A stretch of DNA of 64,000 nucleotides. Origin: JAZKFT01 sp039925965. GTDB taxonomy: Bacteria > Bacteroidota > Bacteroidia > Chitinophagales > Chitinophagaceae. The notes below the pieces were generated by a model. The model saw nothing but the letters and a program-made list of their open reading frames with translations. It searched no databases and was not told where the DNA came from. The stretch lies in the NCBI GenBank assembly GCA_039925965.1, contig JBDSXW010000022.1:1-64000 (forward strand), written 5' to 3'. Made by a program: the position numbers and the translations under genes. Of the stretch, positions 1 to 9,521 are shown one piece after another. How positions within the stretch are numbered: position 1 is the stretch's first letter; each line of letters begins with the position of its first letter.

Positions 1-137
1 GCGCTAAAACAGACAAAGCTTAAACCGTTCAAGCAAATCAAATTTGTAGTACACAAACCGCCACTAAATAGATCTGAAACCCGCGCTATATCTCAATTTT
101 GTGACCCATAGCTGCAAGTTGGGTTAACTCCTGGTAG

Positions 138-169
138 AAAAAAGCCCCGGCCAAAACCTTGACCGGGGC
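138..169 (-). terminator. Rho-independent terminator of atpA
   Basis: Read on the minus strand, GCCCCGG and CCGGGGC arms close a GC-rich stem that is followed directly by six T. It lies about 57 nt after the atpA stop codon and shows that the transcript ends here rather than running into another atp gene. The rest of 1-225 shows no gene. Confidence 0.9.
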
Positions 170-225
170 GAAATGATAATTATTCATTGGCTACGCCACT
201 TGCCCTTCCCCACTAACCACTAGCT

Positions 226-1803
226 TCACTTGTACTGCGGAAACAATCCTTTTGCAAGGGTCGTCATAGTGGCAACACTGGCATCGTTCAACAAGCCTTT
301 TTTGAATTCGGCCAGTATTTCGGGATGCTTGTTTTCCATTTCCAGCAAGAAATGCTCTTCAAAAGCTTTTACATTTTTCACTGCTACTTCCCGCAGTAAA
401 CCTTGTGTACCCAGGTAGATTATCGCCACCTGCTTTTCTACGCTAAAAGGCGAATACTGGGCTTGTTTCAGGATTTCTACGTTACGGGCACCCTTGTCGA
501 TTACCGCTTTGGTAGCAGCATCCAGGTCACCACCGAACTTGGAGAAGGCTTCCAGCTCCCGGTAAAGGGCCTGATCCAGTTTCAGGGTACCAGCCACCTT
601 CTTCATGGATTTGATCTGCGCATTACCACCCACGCGGCTTACGCTGATACCTACGTTGATCGCCGGGCGTATTCCTGCGTTAAACAAGTTACCCTCAAGG
701 AAGATTTGTCCGTCGGTGATGGAAATTACGTTGGTAGGAATATAGGCAGATACATCACCAGCCTGTGTTTCAATGATTGGAAGGGCCGTTAAGCTACCGC
801 CACCTTTTACCAGGTGTTTGATGCTTTCTGGCAAATCGTTCATTTTAGCAGCGATCTCATCTTTGGCAATAACCTTGGCCGCACGTTCCAGCAAGCGGCT
901 ATGCAGGTAAAATACGTCACCAGGATACGCCTCACGTCCCGGTGGGCGACGAAGCAGCAAACTGACCTCACGGTAAGCCACGGCTTGCTTGGAAAGGTCA
1001 TCATAAATGATCAGGGCAGGACGACCAGTATCGCGGAAGAACTCACCGATGGCGGCTCCGGCGAATGGTGCGTAGAACTGCTGTGGTGCAGGATCGCTTG
1101 CAGAAGCAGCAACGATCACGGTATATTCCATGGCGCCGTGCTCTTCCAAAGTTTTCATGATACCCGCGATGGTACTGGCTTTCTGGCCAATCGCAACATA
1201 AATACAGTACACGGGGTTACCGGCTTTGAAAAATTCTTTCTGGTTTATGATCGTGTCGATACAGATCGCGGTTTTACCGGTCTGGCGGTCGCCAATTACC
1301 AGTTCACGCTGGCCACGGCCAATTGGGATCATCGCATCGATGCTTTTAATACCAGTTTGAAGGGGTTCTTTTACCGGTTCACGGAAAATTACGCCGGGCG
1401 CCTTACGCTCCAGGGGCATTTCGTACAGTTCGCCTTTCAGCGGACCTTTACCATCGATCGGATCACCAAGCATGTTAATTACACGGCCAGCCATGCCATC
1501 ACCTACTTTAATAGAGGCAATGTTACCGGTGCGTTTTACTTTACCACCTTCTTTAATACCTGCACTTTCGCCCATCAATACCACACCCACATTGTCTTCT
1601 TCCAGGTTGAGTGCGATAGCCTTGGTGCCATTTTCAAATTCTACGAGTTCGCCACTGCGAACTTTGTTCAAACCATACACCCTCGCGATACCATCGCCCA
1701 CCTGCAATACGGTGCCCACTTCTTCAAGTGAAGCACCTGCATCGAAGTTGCTGAGTTGCTGGCGGAGAATCGCTGAGATTTCATCCGGCTTAATATCTGC
1801 CAT
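226..1803 (-). CDS. atpA: F1F0 ATP synthase, F1 subunit alpha
   Basis: This is the non-catalytic nucleotide-binding alpha subunit of the F1 head, on the cytoplasmic face of the inner membrane. The protein is 525 residues and begins MADIKPDEIS. A longer reading to 1830 exists, but the ATG at 1803 gives the family N-terminus. Visible motifs are the P-loop GDRQTGKTA near residue 170, the VYCIYVAIGQK strand and the alpha/beta signature PAINVGISVSRVGG. The length is normal. The gene has its own promoter about 150 nt upstream and a strong terminator just downstream. The upstream neighbour is a DoxX-like gene rather than atpH, so atpA appears to be transcribed alone. Confidence 0.97.
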   Translation of the reverse strand: MADIKPDEISAILRQQLSNFDAGASLEEVGTVLQVGDGIARVYGLNKVRSGELVEFENGTKAIALNLEEDNVGVVLMGESAGIKEGGKVKRTGNIASIKVGDGMAGRVINMLGDPIDGKGPLKGELYEMPLERKAPGVIFREPVKEPLQTGIKSIDAMIPIGRGQRELVIGDRQTGKTAICIDTIINQKEFFKAGNPVYCIYVAIGQKASTIAGIMKTLEEHGAMEYTVIVAASASDPAPQQFYAPFAGAAIGEFFRDTGRPALIIYDDLSKQAVAYREVSLLLRRPPGREAYPGDVFYLHSRLLERAAKVIAKDEIAAKMNDLPESIKHLVKGGGSLTALPIIETQAGDVSAYIPTNVISITDGQIFLEGNLFNAGIRPAINVGISVSRVGGNAQIKSMKKVAGTLKLDQALYRELEAFSKFGGDLDAATKAVIDKGARNVEILKQAQYSPFSVEKQVAIIYLGTQGLLREVAVKNVKAFEEHFLLEMENKHPEILAEFKKGLLNDASVATMTTLAKGLFPQYK

Positions 1804-1953
1804 TGTCGTTAAAATTTTTGCCCGCCTCATCGGCCGGCAGATGTAAGAATCATTGGAAAACTGTGGCTGAATTCAGGCCTGGAAAGACCCTGGAACTTTT
1901 ATAATTTGTGGCTGCTGCCACCTGCCCCACCTTCCAACTTTTTCAATTGGCGG

Positions 1954-1985
1954 CAAAAGTAAGGGCAGGGGGGCGCTAATGCAAA
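1954..1985 (-). promoter_or_regulatory. Bacteroidota-type promoter for atpA
   Basis: On the minus strand TTTG (1985-1982) is followed after 20 nt by TACTTTTG (1961-1954). This is a full match to the Bacteroidota -33 TTTG / -7 TAnnTTTG consensus with normal spacing. It predicts a leader of about 145 nt before atpA. The remaining sequence between atpA and the next gene (1804-2191) holds no convincing gene. Confidence 0.65.
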
Positions 1986-2191
1986 TTATTGGCCCGGAAA
2001 TTTACGCAAAACGCATAAGGCCGGAGGCTGAACGTTTGACGCATAACCCAGGCCCGATAGGCTCAACACCCGGCCTATTGGCGACATGCAATAAGTACGA
2101 GGAACAATTCAAGCAAGAACAACCCAATACCCGCTCTTTTTGGCTTCCAGCGTTTTGCATCGAGCGTTCAGCGTCCAGCGTACAGCCAGGC

Positions 2192-3547
2192 TTACTTATT
2201 ATACGGATCCTCATTAACCCAATGAAAACCCCGGCTATTCAGCAAAAATTTGGTTTCATCATATCGCCGGAATTGCATCACAACACTGTCGGTTTTCATC
2301 CGGCCAGCTATGGTAAGCAGGTCTTTGTTAACGGTGTACGACATCTGGTATTTAGCAACAGTATCCTCTTCCGGGTAGAGCCCGATACTGTGTTTGAGTG
2401 TATCCACATTGAAAACATACCACCTTAAAGAATCATTGAGCAATTTCACCCTGGCATATCCTTTAGAACTTAAAATCAACTGTTTCCAGTTAGTGGTGTC
2501 TTTGTAAATGAGGGGAATGGTGTCATTGTTGACAATTTTATATTCAGCATTGTAAATGCCGTAGAGCGGCTGTTTAGGTTTCCCCATTCCATATTCGTAA
2601 TACCCTTTTTTCGTGTCCGCATAATTGGTGTAGAGAATAAAAAGCAAGACAATCCATTTCAGCCAGGTCCATTGTTGTCTTCTATTACTGTTGGCAAAAT
2701 AGAATGTGTTTTCCCTTGTGGAGGCAGGTTTATTGGTAAAGAAAAAAGTAAAAAGTCTCGATACATCTCCTGCCGCAATGTAGGTGGCAAAAAAGACCAG
2801 ATGGGCTGAGAACAGTTTCACCGGTATATCAAAACACATGTTCATGGCAAAAATGTTGACGCAAACCGTCATGGAGAATAAGGCACCAAAGGTTTGAGTG
2901 CGTCGAAAACAAAGGAGAAAACCACCCAAAACCTCGCAACTGCCTGTGAAAAAATTGTAGCCAGTACTGTACCCCATAAAAGTCCAGGCTAACCCCATGG
3001 GAGAGCTTTCGCCATAGGGCTGCACGAGGCGGCCCAAACCTGGATAGGGAAATTGGGTTTGGATGATCTTAATAAAACCATAGCTGATCATCATATACGC
3101 CAGGAAATACCGCATCATCATTAAAAGAAAGTGATGCAGGCGGGTATAGTCTTTCTTCTTTCCCGCCAATTGCCATATTGTAGCACCTGCTACAGCCAAT
3201 TCCATTTTTACCATTGTCTCCACCCAGTTGAAGGTCGTGTCGCCGCTGCCGCCTGGGAAAATGGTGATCGGGTTTTTAAAGTGGAAGATGTGTTTCGCCG
3301 CCGCCGGAATTAACCAATGCCAGAGATCTGTCCACCAGCCGAAAATTGCATCGATTCCACTATTGATACTTTTCAAAAACGCCCAGCCAGTCAATTCATT
3401 CATCCAGCTAAAAAAGCGCTGCAGGATGCTAACAACCAGATCGAGCGGGAACGGGAAAATATACAGGGCTACATAAACAAATACAAAATAGAAGAGGAAC
3501 CGGGCGGCTTGAGACCCATTTGCGTGTTCATACAATTTATTATTCAT
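2192..3547 (-). CDS. DoxX-like multi-pass membrane protein
   Basis: A 451-residue protein with hydrophobic segments near residues 15-35, 90-110, 130-160, 195-245 and 295-310. The central part (YMMISYGFIKIIQTQFPYPG, then SCEVLGGFLL and IFAMNMCFDIPVKLFSAHL) has the look of the DoxX/SURF4-like integral membrane fold of Bacteroidota. The C-terminal third is soluble and rich in lysine and aspartate, ending NEDPYNK, and is probably extracytoplasmic. No catalytic motif is recognisable. The ATG at 3547 is the first in-frame start. It is transcribed toward atpA but separated from it by about 390 nt that contain the atpA promoter. Function is unknown. Confidence 0.75.
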   Translation of the reverse strand: MNNKLYEHANGSQAARFLFYFVFVYVALYIFPFPLDLVVSILQRFFSWMNELTGWAFLKSINSGIDAIFGWWTDLWHWLIPAAAKHIFHFKNPITIFPGGSGDTTFNWVETMVKMELAVAGATIWQLAGKKKDYTRLHHFLLMMMRYFLAYMMISYGFIKIIQTQFPYPGLGRLVQPYGESSPMGLAWTFMGYSTGYNFFTGSCEVLGGFLLCFRRTQTFGALFSMTVCVNIFAMNMCFDIPVKLFSAHLVFFATYIAAGDVSRLFTFFFTNKPASTRENTFYFANSNRRQQWTWLKWIVLLFILYTNYADTKKGYYEYGMGKPKQPLYGIYNAEYKIVNNDTIPLIYKDTTNWKQLILSSKGYARVKLLNDSLRWYVFNVDTLKHSIGLYPEEDTVAKYQMSYTVNKDLLTIAGRMKTDSVVMQFRRYDETKFLLNSRGFHWVNEDPYNK

Positions 3548-3645
3548 GAGCGATTTATTGAATATCGGAAAATGATGAAAGCAAATCGAAAAACTCTTTT
3601 GGCCTGAAATTTATCTATTTTCAGTTAACTATCCTTTTTTTGTAC

Positions 3646-5265
3646 ATGCTTTCAATAATTAAGAATCCGGCCAGGAACCCATTTACAATTTCACTAAGCG
3701 GCTTGCTGCTGTTTGCTGCCTGGCCAATGAGCCCATTTGTGTTCCTGATTTTTGTAGCTTTTGTGCCGCTGCTCATTATAGAAAACTGTGATCCCAAACC
3801 GCTTCGCTTTTTCCTGATCCTTTTCCTCAATTTTTTAATATGGAATGTGGCTACCACCTGGTGGATCTGGAATGCCAGCGAGGGCGGCGCATTGGGTGCT
3901 ATTATCGCGAACAGTTTACTAATGACGATTCCCTGGCTGTTGTTTCGGCTAACTAAAATAAAGCTGGGCAGTACTATCGGTTACGCCTCGCTGGTCTTCT
4001 ATTGGATTACCTACGAGTACATACATCATAATTGGGGACTTAGCTGGCCCTGGCTTACGCTGGGAAATGTGTTTGCTAATTTTCCGGGGGTAATAAGGTG
4101 GTATCAATACACCGGAACGACAGGCGGAACATTGTGGGTTTTAATGGTAAACGTCTTCGTCTTCCGATTTCTTAAGGGAAGAATAATCAATGGAAAAACT
4201 TCGACAAGAAGAGAACGTGCCCGACCTGCTTTTCTCCTTTTGGTATCTCTACTAATGCCAATTGGAGTATCTGTTCTGATGGTTATTAGTGATATCGGCC
4301 GGGCAATGGGAATGGAAACTAATATGCATAATATCGTTGTTGTTCAACCCAATATCGACCCCTACAAAGAAAAATTCTCTACCGACGTTTCCTCCCAAAT
4401 AAATAAACTGATTCGCCTCAGCGAAAGCCAGATTGATACCAATACCCGGATGGTGGTATGGCCTGAAACAGCAGTGGCCACACAGGTTTTCGAGGACCAA
4501 CTGCAATTGAATCCATACTATCAGCCTATTTATGATTTTGCAAAACAGCATCCCAACATCATGCTGGTAACAGGCATCGACAGCTATGTAAACCACGGCA
4601 ACAATAACCCCGGCGGCTTCAGTATCCGCCATAATAATGAAGGCGGATTTTACTACGAAGCATTTAATACAGCGATGGCGCTGGATAGTAGTGCACATCC
4701 GCAGTTGTACCACAAGTCCAAATTGGTACCAGGCGTGGAAAGCCTGCCTTCCTGGCTGGGATTTATGGGTAGTATGTTTGAAGATTTAGGCGGCATCAGC
4801 GGTACGCTGGGTATAAGTAAAGAGCCATTGGTTTTTTCATCACCCGGCAATATTTATAAACCCGCACCGGTTATTTGTTACGAAAGCATTTATGGCGAGT
4901 ATGTAACGGAATATATCCGAAAAGGAGCCAATATCATTACCATAATTACCAACGATGGCTGGTGGGGCAATACGCCGGGTTATCATCAGCACCAATCATA
5001 CGCAAGACTTCGTGCCATCGAAACGGGTTGCTGGGTAGTGCGTAGTGCCAATACCGGCATCAGTTGTTTTATTTCCCCGGAGGGCATCATTTACCAGCCC
5101 CAGCCATGGGACACAGAAGCAGCAATTAAGATGAATATTCCTATAGTAAATGAAAAGACTTTTTATGTAAGGCATGGCGATTGGATCAGCAGAATTGTAT
5201 GGGTGCTGGCAGCGATTGCAATGCTATGGATGATGGTGGTATCGTTTCGTAAAAAGAAAAAATAA
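3646..5265 (+). CDS. lnt: Apolipoprotein N-acyltransferase
   Basis: Lnt transfers an acyl chain to the N-terminal cysteine of lipoproteins in the inner membrane, the last step of lipoprotein maturation. The N-terminal 220 residues form about six to eight membrane helices, followed by a periplasmic carbon-nitrogen hydrolase (nitrilase-like) domain and a final helix before a lysine tail. The catalytic triad is visible: Glu about 274 in WPETA, Lys about 359 in KSKLVPGVE, and Cys about 411 in ICYESIYGEY. The TNDGWWG and RSANTGIS segments are also typical. The start at the ATG is preferred over a TTG two codons upstream. Length is normal. Confidence 0.93.
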   Translation: MLSIIKNPARNPFTISLSGLLLFAAWPMSPFVFLIFVAFVPLLIIENCDPKPLRFFLILFLNFLIWNVATTWWIWNASEGGALGAIIANSLLMTIPWLLFRLTKIKLGSTIGYASLVFYWITYEYIHHNWGLSWPWLTLGNVFANFPGVIRWYQYTGTTGGTLWVLMVNVFVFRFLKGRIINGKTSTRRERARPAFLLLVSLLMPIGVSVLMVISDIGRAMGMETNMHNIVVVQPNIDPYKEKFSTDVSSQINKLIRLSESQIDTNTRMVVWPETAVATQVFEDQLQLNPYYQPIYDFAKQHPNIMLVTGIDSYVNHGNNNPGGFSIRHNNEGGFYYEAFNTAMALDSSAHPQLYHKSKLVPGVESLPSWLGFMGSMFEDLGGISGTLGISKEPLVFSSPGNIYKPAPVICYESIYGEYVTEYIRKGANIITIITNDGWWGNTPGYHQHQSYARLRAIETGCWVVRSANTGISCFISPEGIIYQPQPWDTEAAIKMNIPIVNEKTFYVRHGDWISRIVWVLAAIAMLWMMVVSFRKKKK

Positions 5266-5350
5266 AGTGTCATACATTCCACTGGCAACAAACGCCCACG
5301 AATAATTTGATAGCGCATAGCACTTCTATAAAACTAAAATCGTTATTCCT

Positions 5351-6394
5351 ATGAAATGGAAAGCCTTTAAATACTTGCTCCCAATGGTCATTTATGTTGG
5401 CTCATGGTTTAGTTTCCGCGCCACTGGAATTTTGGTTTGGATTCCCCTGATATATAGCTTTATCCTCATTCCCGTTCTGGAACTTTTTATAACAGCCAGC
5501 AATAAAAATTTGGATGAAGCGGAAGAAACGATAGCCCGTCAGGATCCTATTTATGATTATTTTCTCTACCTGATTTTTCCACTTCAATACATGGCCCTCT
5601 TCTTTTTTTTACAGGCCATGCAAGCACCCGAAATGAACCTGGCAGACAGAATTGGACATATTATGGTGATGGGTTTGCTCTGTGGAAGTTTTGGTATTAA
5701 CGTGGCACATGAGCTGGGCCACCGGGGTAGTAAGGCGGAGCAGTTTTTGGCCAAAGGCCTCCTGCTTACATCGCTGTACATGCACTTTTTTATTGAGCAT
5801 AATAAAGGGCACCATAAAAATGTGGCCACGCCCGCGGATCCAAGTAGTGCCCGGGTTGGCGAGCCCTTATATGCTTTTTGGTTTCGGAGTGTTGCGGGTG
5901 TTTATGCCGGTGCCTGGCGTATTGCAAATGACGACCTGAGGAAAAAAGGACTTCCCGCTGTACACTGGAAAAATGAGATGCTACAGTTTCAGTTGGTACA
6001 AATTACATGCTGCACCATCATTGCCCTGGTTTTTGGCTGGGCGGTGTTGGGGTACTTTTTGCTAGCCGCCGCTATGGGATTTCTGTTGTTGGAAACGGTA
6101 AACTATATAGAACATTATGGACTTACGCGTACAGCCAGCGCGGCAGGAAAATACGAACGTGCCTCACCCCACCATAGTTGGAATAGTAACCATATTATTG
6201 GCCGCCTGACGCTGTTTGAATTGAGCCGACACAGCGATCACCACTATCTGGCAAGCCGCAAGTACCAGGTACTCCGCCACCACCACGATGCACCACAATT
6301 GCCTACCGGTTATCCTGGCAGCATGCTAATGGCTGCTGTACCTCCGCTATGGTTTTGGGTGATGGATAAGAGAGTTAAGGAACTACTTAAATAA
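5351..6394 (+). CDS. AlkB-like alkane 1-monooxygenase (membrane di-iron hydroxylase)
   Basis: Integral membrane non-heme di-iron enzyme of the fatty acid desaturase/AlkB superfamily, expected to hydroxylate the terminal carbon of alkanes or similar hydrophobic substrates. All histidine boxes are present: HELGHR at residues 120-125, HNKGHHKNVATPADPSSA from residue 150, and RHSDHHYLASRKYQVLR from about residue 293, plus the NYIEHYGL segment between them. There are about six hydrophobic helices, and 347 residues fit the family. No rubredoxin or rubredoxin reductase gene is adjacent, so the electron donor must be encoded elsewhere. The true substrate cannot be told from sequence. Confidence 0.85.
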   Translation: MKWKAFKYLLPMVIYVGSWFSFRATGILVWIPLIYSFILIPVLELFITASNKNLDEAEETIARQDPIYDYFLYLIFPLQYMALFFFLQAMQAPEMNLADRIGHIMVMGLLCGSFGINVAHELGHRGSKAEQFLAKGLLLTSLYMHFFIEHNKGHHKNVATPADPSSARVGEPLYAFWFRSVAGVYAGAWRIANDDLRKKGLPAVHWKNEMLQFQLVQITCCTIIALVFGWAVLGYFLLAAAMGFLLLETVNYIEHYGLTRTASAAGKYERASPHHSWNSNHIIGRLTLFELSRHSDHHYLASRKYQVLRHHHDAPQLPTGYPGSMLMAAVPPLWFWVMDKRVKELLK

Positions 6395-6472
6395 GGAAAG
6401 ACTTCTTGTGTTATGGCAGGCAGGCTCCATGTGGCCAGATAAGCTTTACATCAACTATATACTTTACCCCCA

Positions 6473-7015
6473 ATGATCCATACCAACCGGCTGCAACTAG
6501 TTCCTTTTACAAGTACCCATTACGACGCTATCGAATCCAGCGATAATGCAAGGCTGGGCCAGTTGCTAGACATCCATGATCTAACATCCTGGACGGAGTC
6601 TGAAGATGGCATTGATGCACTACCTGTGCTGATCGGTTTTTTTGAACAGCTTTATATGGATTCCCGCTTGGGATCCTGTTTTATAATACTTTCGGAAGAT
6701 CGGCAACTATCGGGAACCGGTGGTTATAAAGGCGCACCCGACGACGAGGACTTGGTCGAGATCGGTTATGAGATTCGGAAAGCGCACCAGCATAAAGGTT
6801 ATGCAACTGAAGCTGCAATGGCATGGATTAATTTTGCCGGAACAAAGGACGGCATTACAGGTGCAATCGCGCACACCTTACCCGAGCGAAACTTTTCCGT
6901 AAAAAGGTTGCAGAAATGTGGGATGAGATTCAAAGGAACTATAGACGAGCCAGATGGTGGTGAAGTTTGGCGCTGGGAAACCCATGGGGCTTTCATAAAA
7001 AAAGATGCAGCCTGA
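6473..7015 (+). CDS. GNAT-family N-acetyltransferase (RimJ/RimL type)
   Basis: A 180-residue acetyl-CoA-dependent acetyltransferase. It opens with the RimJ/RimL-like TNRLQLVPFT, has the central strand VEIGYEIRKAHQHKGYATEA (the acetyl-CoA pyrophosphate loop, Q/RxxGxA type) and ends with NFSVKRLQKCGMRFKG and VWRWE, all usual for proteins that acetylate N-termini or small molecules. The substrate is unknown. The gene stands alone downstream of the AlkB-like gene, and its stop codon lies inside the loop of a terminator hairpin. Confidence 0.85.
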   Translation: MIHTNRLQLVPFTSTHYDAIESSDNARLGQLLDIHDLTSWTESEDGIDALPVLIGFFEQLYMDSRLGSCFIILSEDRQLSGTGGYKGAPDDEDLVEIGYEIRKAHQHKGYATEAAMAWINFAGTKDGITGAIAHTLPERNFSVKRLQKCGMRFKGTIDEPDGGEVWRWETHGAFIKKDAA

Positions 7016-7028
7016 GCTGCATCTTTTT
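7004..7028 (+). terminator. Terminator overlapping the end of the GNAT gene
   Basis: GATGCAGC and GCTGCATC form a perfect 8-bp stem with a CTGA loop followed by five T. The TGA stop codon (7013-7015) is in the loop. A run of A precedes the stem, so it could also work on the minus strand. Confidence 0.85.
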
Positions 7029-7077
7029 GAATTAATGTCTACCGAAAAACAAAGCTGTTTTTACTATCGGACCGTCT

Positions 7078-7197
7078 TTAATTACAATGGCCGAGGGCAT
7101 ACCAGATAATTAGAAAAACCACAACAGTTCCTAAACAACCGCCCCCTAATTTTTTAGCGCCATAGCCTGCAATAAGACCTCGTACCAGTTTATTCAT
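7078..7197 (-). CDS. Small membrane protein, 39 residues
   Basis: A short reading frame begins with ATG at 7197 after an A-rich leader and encodes a 39-residue peptide. It has a basic N-terminus (MNKLVRGLIAGYGAKK), a glycine hinge (LGGGC) and a single hydrophobic helix (LGTVVVFLIIWYALG), ending HCN. The layout of positive residues, glycine hinge and one membrane span is what a real small inner-membrane protein looks like. The hydrophobic run is hard to explain as chance in this otherwise non-coding gap. I recall no named family. Function is unknown. Confidence 0.5.
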   Translation of the reverse strand: MNKLVRGLIAGYGAKKLGGGCLGTVVVFLIIWYALGHCN

Positions 7198-7316
7198 TTT
7201 TTTTGTTTACGGATTTTAAACAAATTTGATGCCACCGGCTATACTGCCGTGTTTTTGATCGTTTCCTAACTTCCGGATGAAATTTATGGGACATATTGAG
7301 GAGGCTTTGCCACAAT

Positions 7317-9254
7317 TTAATCTTCCCTGGCTTCCTTAATAATGATGTCGGCCGGCTTATCCTTTTTATCCCTGATCATGTCCATCAGTTGTATGCCGAT
7401 TAAACCATTAATGCCACCGTCGGTACCTGCGCCATTACCAATTAAGATGTCTGGAATAATCTTAATGTGTCCCTTCGCAATCTCTTCGGTGATTTTATAT
7501 TTGGTAAAGTTGTCTCCACCCATTGCTTTTACTTGAAGCTCGTAAGCTTCAGCCGTACTTTTACCGATCGCCATAATCTTTTCTGCTTCTGCTAAACCTG
7601 TCTTACTGATCTTCTCAGCTTCGGCGCTGGCGTTGAGTTTTGTGGCTTCGGCCTGTGCACCAGCCCTTGCCTTTGTAGCTTCAGCTTCAGCATTAGCCCG
7701 CATCTTGGTGGCTTCGGCCTCCGCATTTACATTCAGCTTCAGGCTGGTGGCATCACCCTCGGCCTTCTTCACGGTGGCATCTGCAGTGCGCTGTGCGATC
7801 TCCACACTTTGACTTGCTTTTACAATCTCTTTCTGCATGTCGGCTATTGCAGTTTCCTTTTCCATACCCTGCCGTTTTTCCTGGGCCATGCGCTGGGTTT
7901 CGTAGGTTTTCTCTTCTTCTTGTGCAATCTTACGATCCGTCAATGTTTTCATCAGGGCTTCAGGCGGCACGATATCACCTATTAAGGTATCTACCGCGTT
8001 AACGTTGTACTCATCAAGCACTTCTTTAATATGAGTTTTAGCAGCCTGCTGTCTTTCTTTACGTGTGCTTAAGAAACTAATCACATCACTATCCTGGGCA
8101 CTATTTCTAAAATAGTTACCTATAGTGGGTTCCAACACCTGGCTCACCAGGTTATTCATACTGCCGAACCTGGCAATCACTTTAGGCGCTTCCGTAGCAG
8201 GTACGTGAATGATCTGGGCGACGTCGAGGTTAAAAGGGAAACCATCTTTAGAACGCACAGTGATCGTGCTCAGGTTCTTGTCGAGGTTATGGCTTTCACT
8301 CCGTGCATTGGCCCAATTGAGCACCAGGTTGGTTGTAGGCACAAGCTCTACCTTGGTGGTGTATTTATTGATCGGATATTTACCAGGCCCCAGTGGTTCC
8401 ATCCATACACCACGGAATCCCTTGCTTACGATATTGCCATGCTTGAAGCTTTCGCCGGTAAGGTCTTTACCATCTTCGCCGATATAACTGATCATAACAC
8501 CCACGTTGCCAATCGGAATATCCGTCATCGGAATCTGTTCGATTTGCACCGCCCAGGGATTAATATAGTAGCTGCCTGCCAGCACTACCTGTGGCTGAAG
8601 ACCACGGCAACCGCCGTTGTTCATAAACGTGTCAATATCCTGGAAGTTATTGTGGCCTTCTACGTTGTGGCCAGCAATTTGCCCCTGCTGTATCGGCTGA
8701 CCATCAAGGGCGGTGATGATACCCACCATATTTTCATTAATGCTAATCAGGTCGGCTACCGAAACCTCGAACAGAAAAGTATTGATACGATAGGAGCCCG
8801 TAGTGATAAAGGAGGTTTGCCGGCCGCGTTGTCCGCCATTGTCGAGGAACTTATGGGCGTCCTGGAAATTGTCGCTATCTACCTTGCGGGCAAGGATGCG
8901 GCCGGTAGGTATTTCGGCGCCGTCTTTACTAAGTACCAGGCCAATCTTACCTTCTGGAATTACGGTAAAGGGTACCATGTCTACTCCATACTGCCAGGGC
9001 CACATGCCCCAATACAAGCCAGGGGCAAGGGTTTTGGACTGAAAGCCCGCTTCGCCTTTGGTGGCAATGATGCGGCCGTCGGGTAGTTCCCGGTTCGCGC
9101 CGACGAGCACGAATTTTTTAGTAACGAGACCGATGCGGTTCTCGGGTACGATCACCATACCGAAGAACATGCGCAGAATGAATTTGTAGAGTAGCAGGCA
9201 AAATAGGATCGCCAGTATCCACCAGTAGTTGGATAATAATTGTTGAAAGTCCAT
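7317..9254 (-). CDS. Flotillin-like SPFH/band 7 protein
   Basis: A 645-residue membrane scaffold of the SPFH superfamily. The start MDFQQLLSNYWW is followed at once by one transmembrane helix (WILAILFCLLLYKFIL), then a long SPFH region. The C-terminal part is a flotillin-type coiled coil built of AEAEATK/ANAEAEATK repeats (about residues 515-580) and a final oligomerisation tail. The upstream reading to 9329 lacks family character, so the ATG at 9254 is chosen. Flotillins organise ordered membrane microdomains, but the cargo is unknown here. A promoter with an overlapping palindrome lies about 260 nt upstream. It is not in an operon with an NfeD-type gene, the usual flotillin partner. Confidence 0.88.
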   Translation of the reverse strand: MDFQQLLSNYWWILAILFCLLLYKFILRMFFGMVIVPENRIGLVTKKFVLVGANRELPDGRIIATKGEAGFQSKTLAPGLYWGMWPWQYGVDMVPFTVIPEGKIGLVLSKDGAEIPTGRILARKVDSDNFQDAHKFLDNGGQRGRQTSFITTGSYRINTFLFEVSVADLISINENMVGIITALDGQPIQQGQIAGHNVEGHNNFQDIDTFMNNGGCRGLQPQVVLAGSYYINPWAVQIEQIPMTDIPIGNVGVMISYIGEDGKDLTGESFKHGNIVSKGFRGVWMEPLGPGKYPINKYTTKVELVPTTNLVLNWANARSESHNLDKNLSTITVRSKDGFPFNLDVAQIIHVPATEAPKVIARFGSMNNLVSQVLEPTIGNYFRNSAQDSDVISFLSTRKERQQAAKTHIKEVLDEYNVNAVDTLIGDIVPPEALMKTLTDRKIAQEEEKTYETQRMAQEKRQGMEKETAIADMQKEIVKASQSVEIAQRTADATVKKAEGDATSLKLNVNAEAEATKMRANAEAEATKARAGAQAEATKLNASAEAEKISKTGLAEAEKIMAIGKSTAEAYELQVKAMGGDNFTKYKITEEIAKGHIKIIPDILIGNGAGTDGGINGLIGIQLMDMIRDKKDKPADIIIKEARED

Positions 9255-9521
9255 GATGAAATTGTTTTTTGGTTTTTGAAAGATAGGGCAATCTGAAGAA
9301 CATTGAGCCATGGCTATACGTGTAGGCAAGAAGGCGCACCTCTCGTTTTATTCTGTCAGCTAAATTGGGTTGAAACGTTAATGGCGTTATTGGCCTTTTT
9401 TCGCAGCAGCGGTTACCGAAGCAACTTACTCGTCATGTGTGAGCCTGGCAGCTCTTTGGTCGTTGTTGATCGACCGTTTTGGTTTACATCCGTTATGAAT
9501 GTTTTTTTTGTTGTTACGATA

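Noticed and set aside
403..1731. Long open frames on the plus strand opposite atpA
   Set aside because: They are the antisense of a clearly recognised gene and show no family pattern.
8205..9086. A 293-codon plus-strand frame opposite the SPFH gene
   Set aside because: Shadow of a recognised gene; its translation has no recognisable protein pattern.
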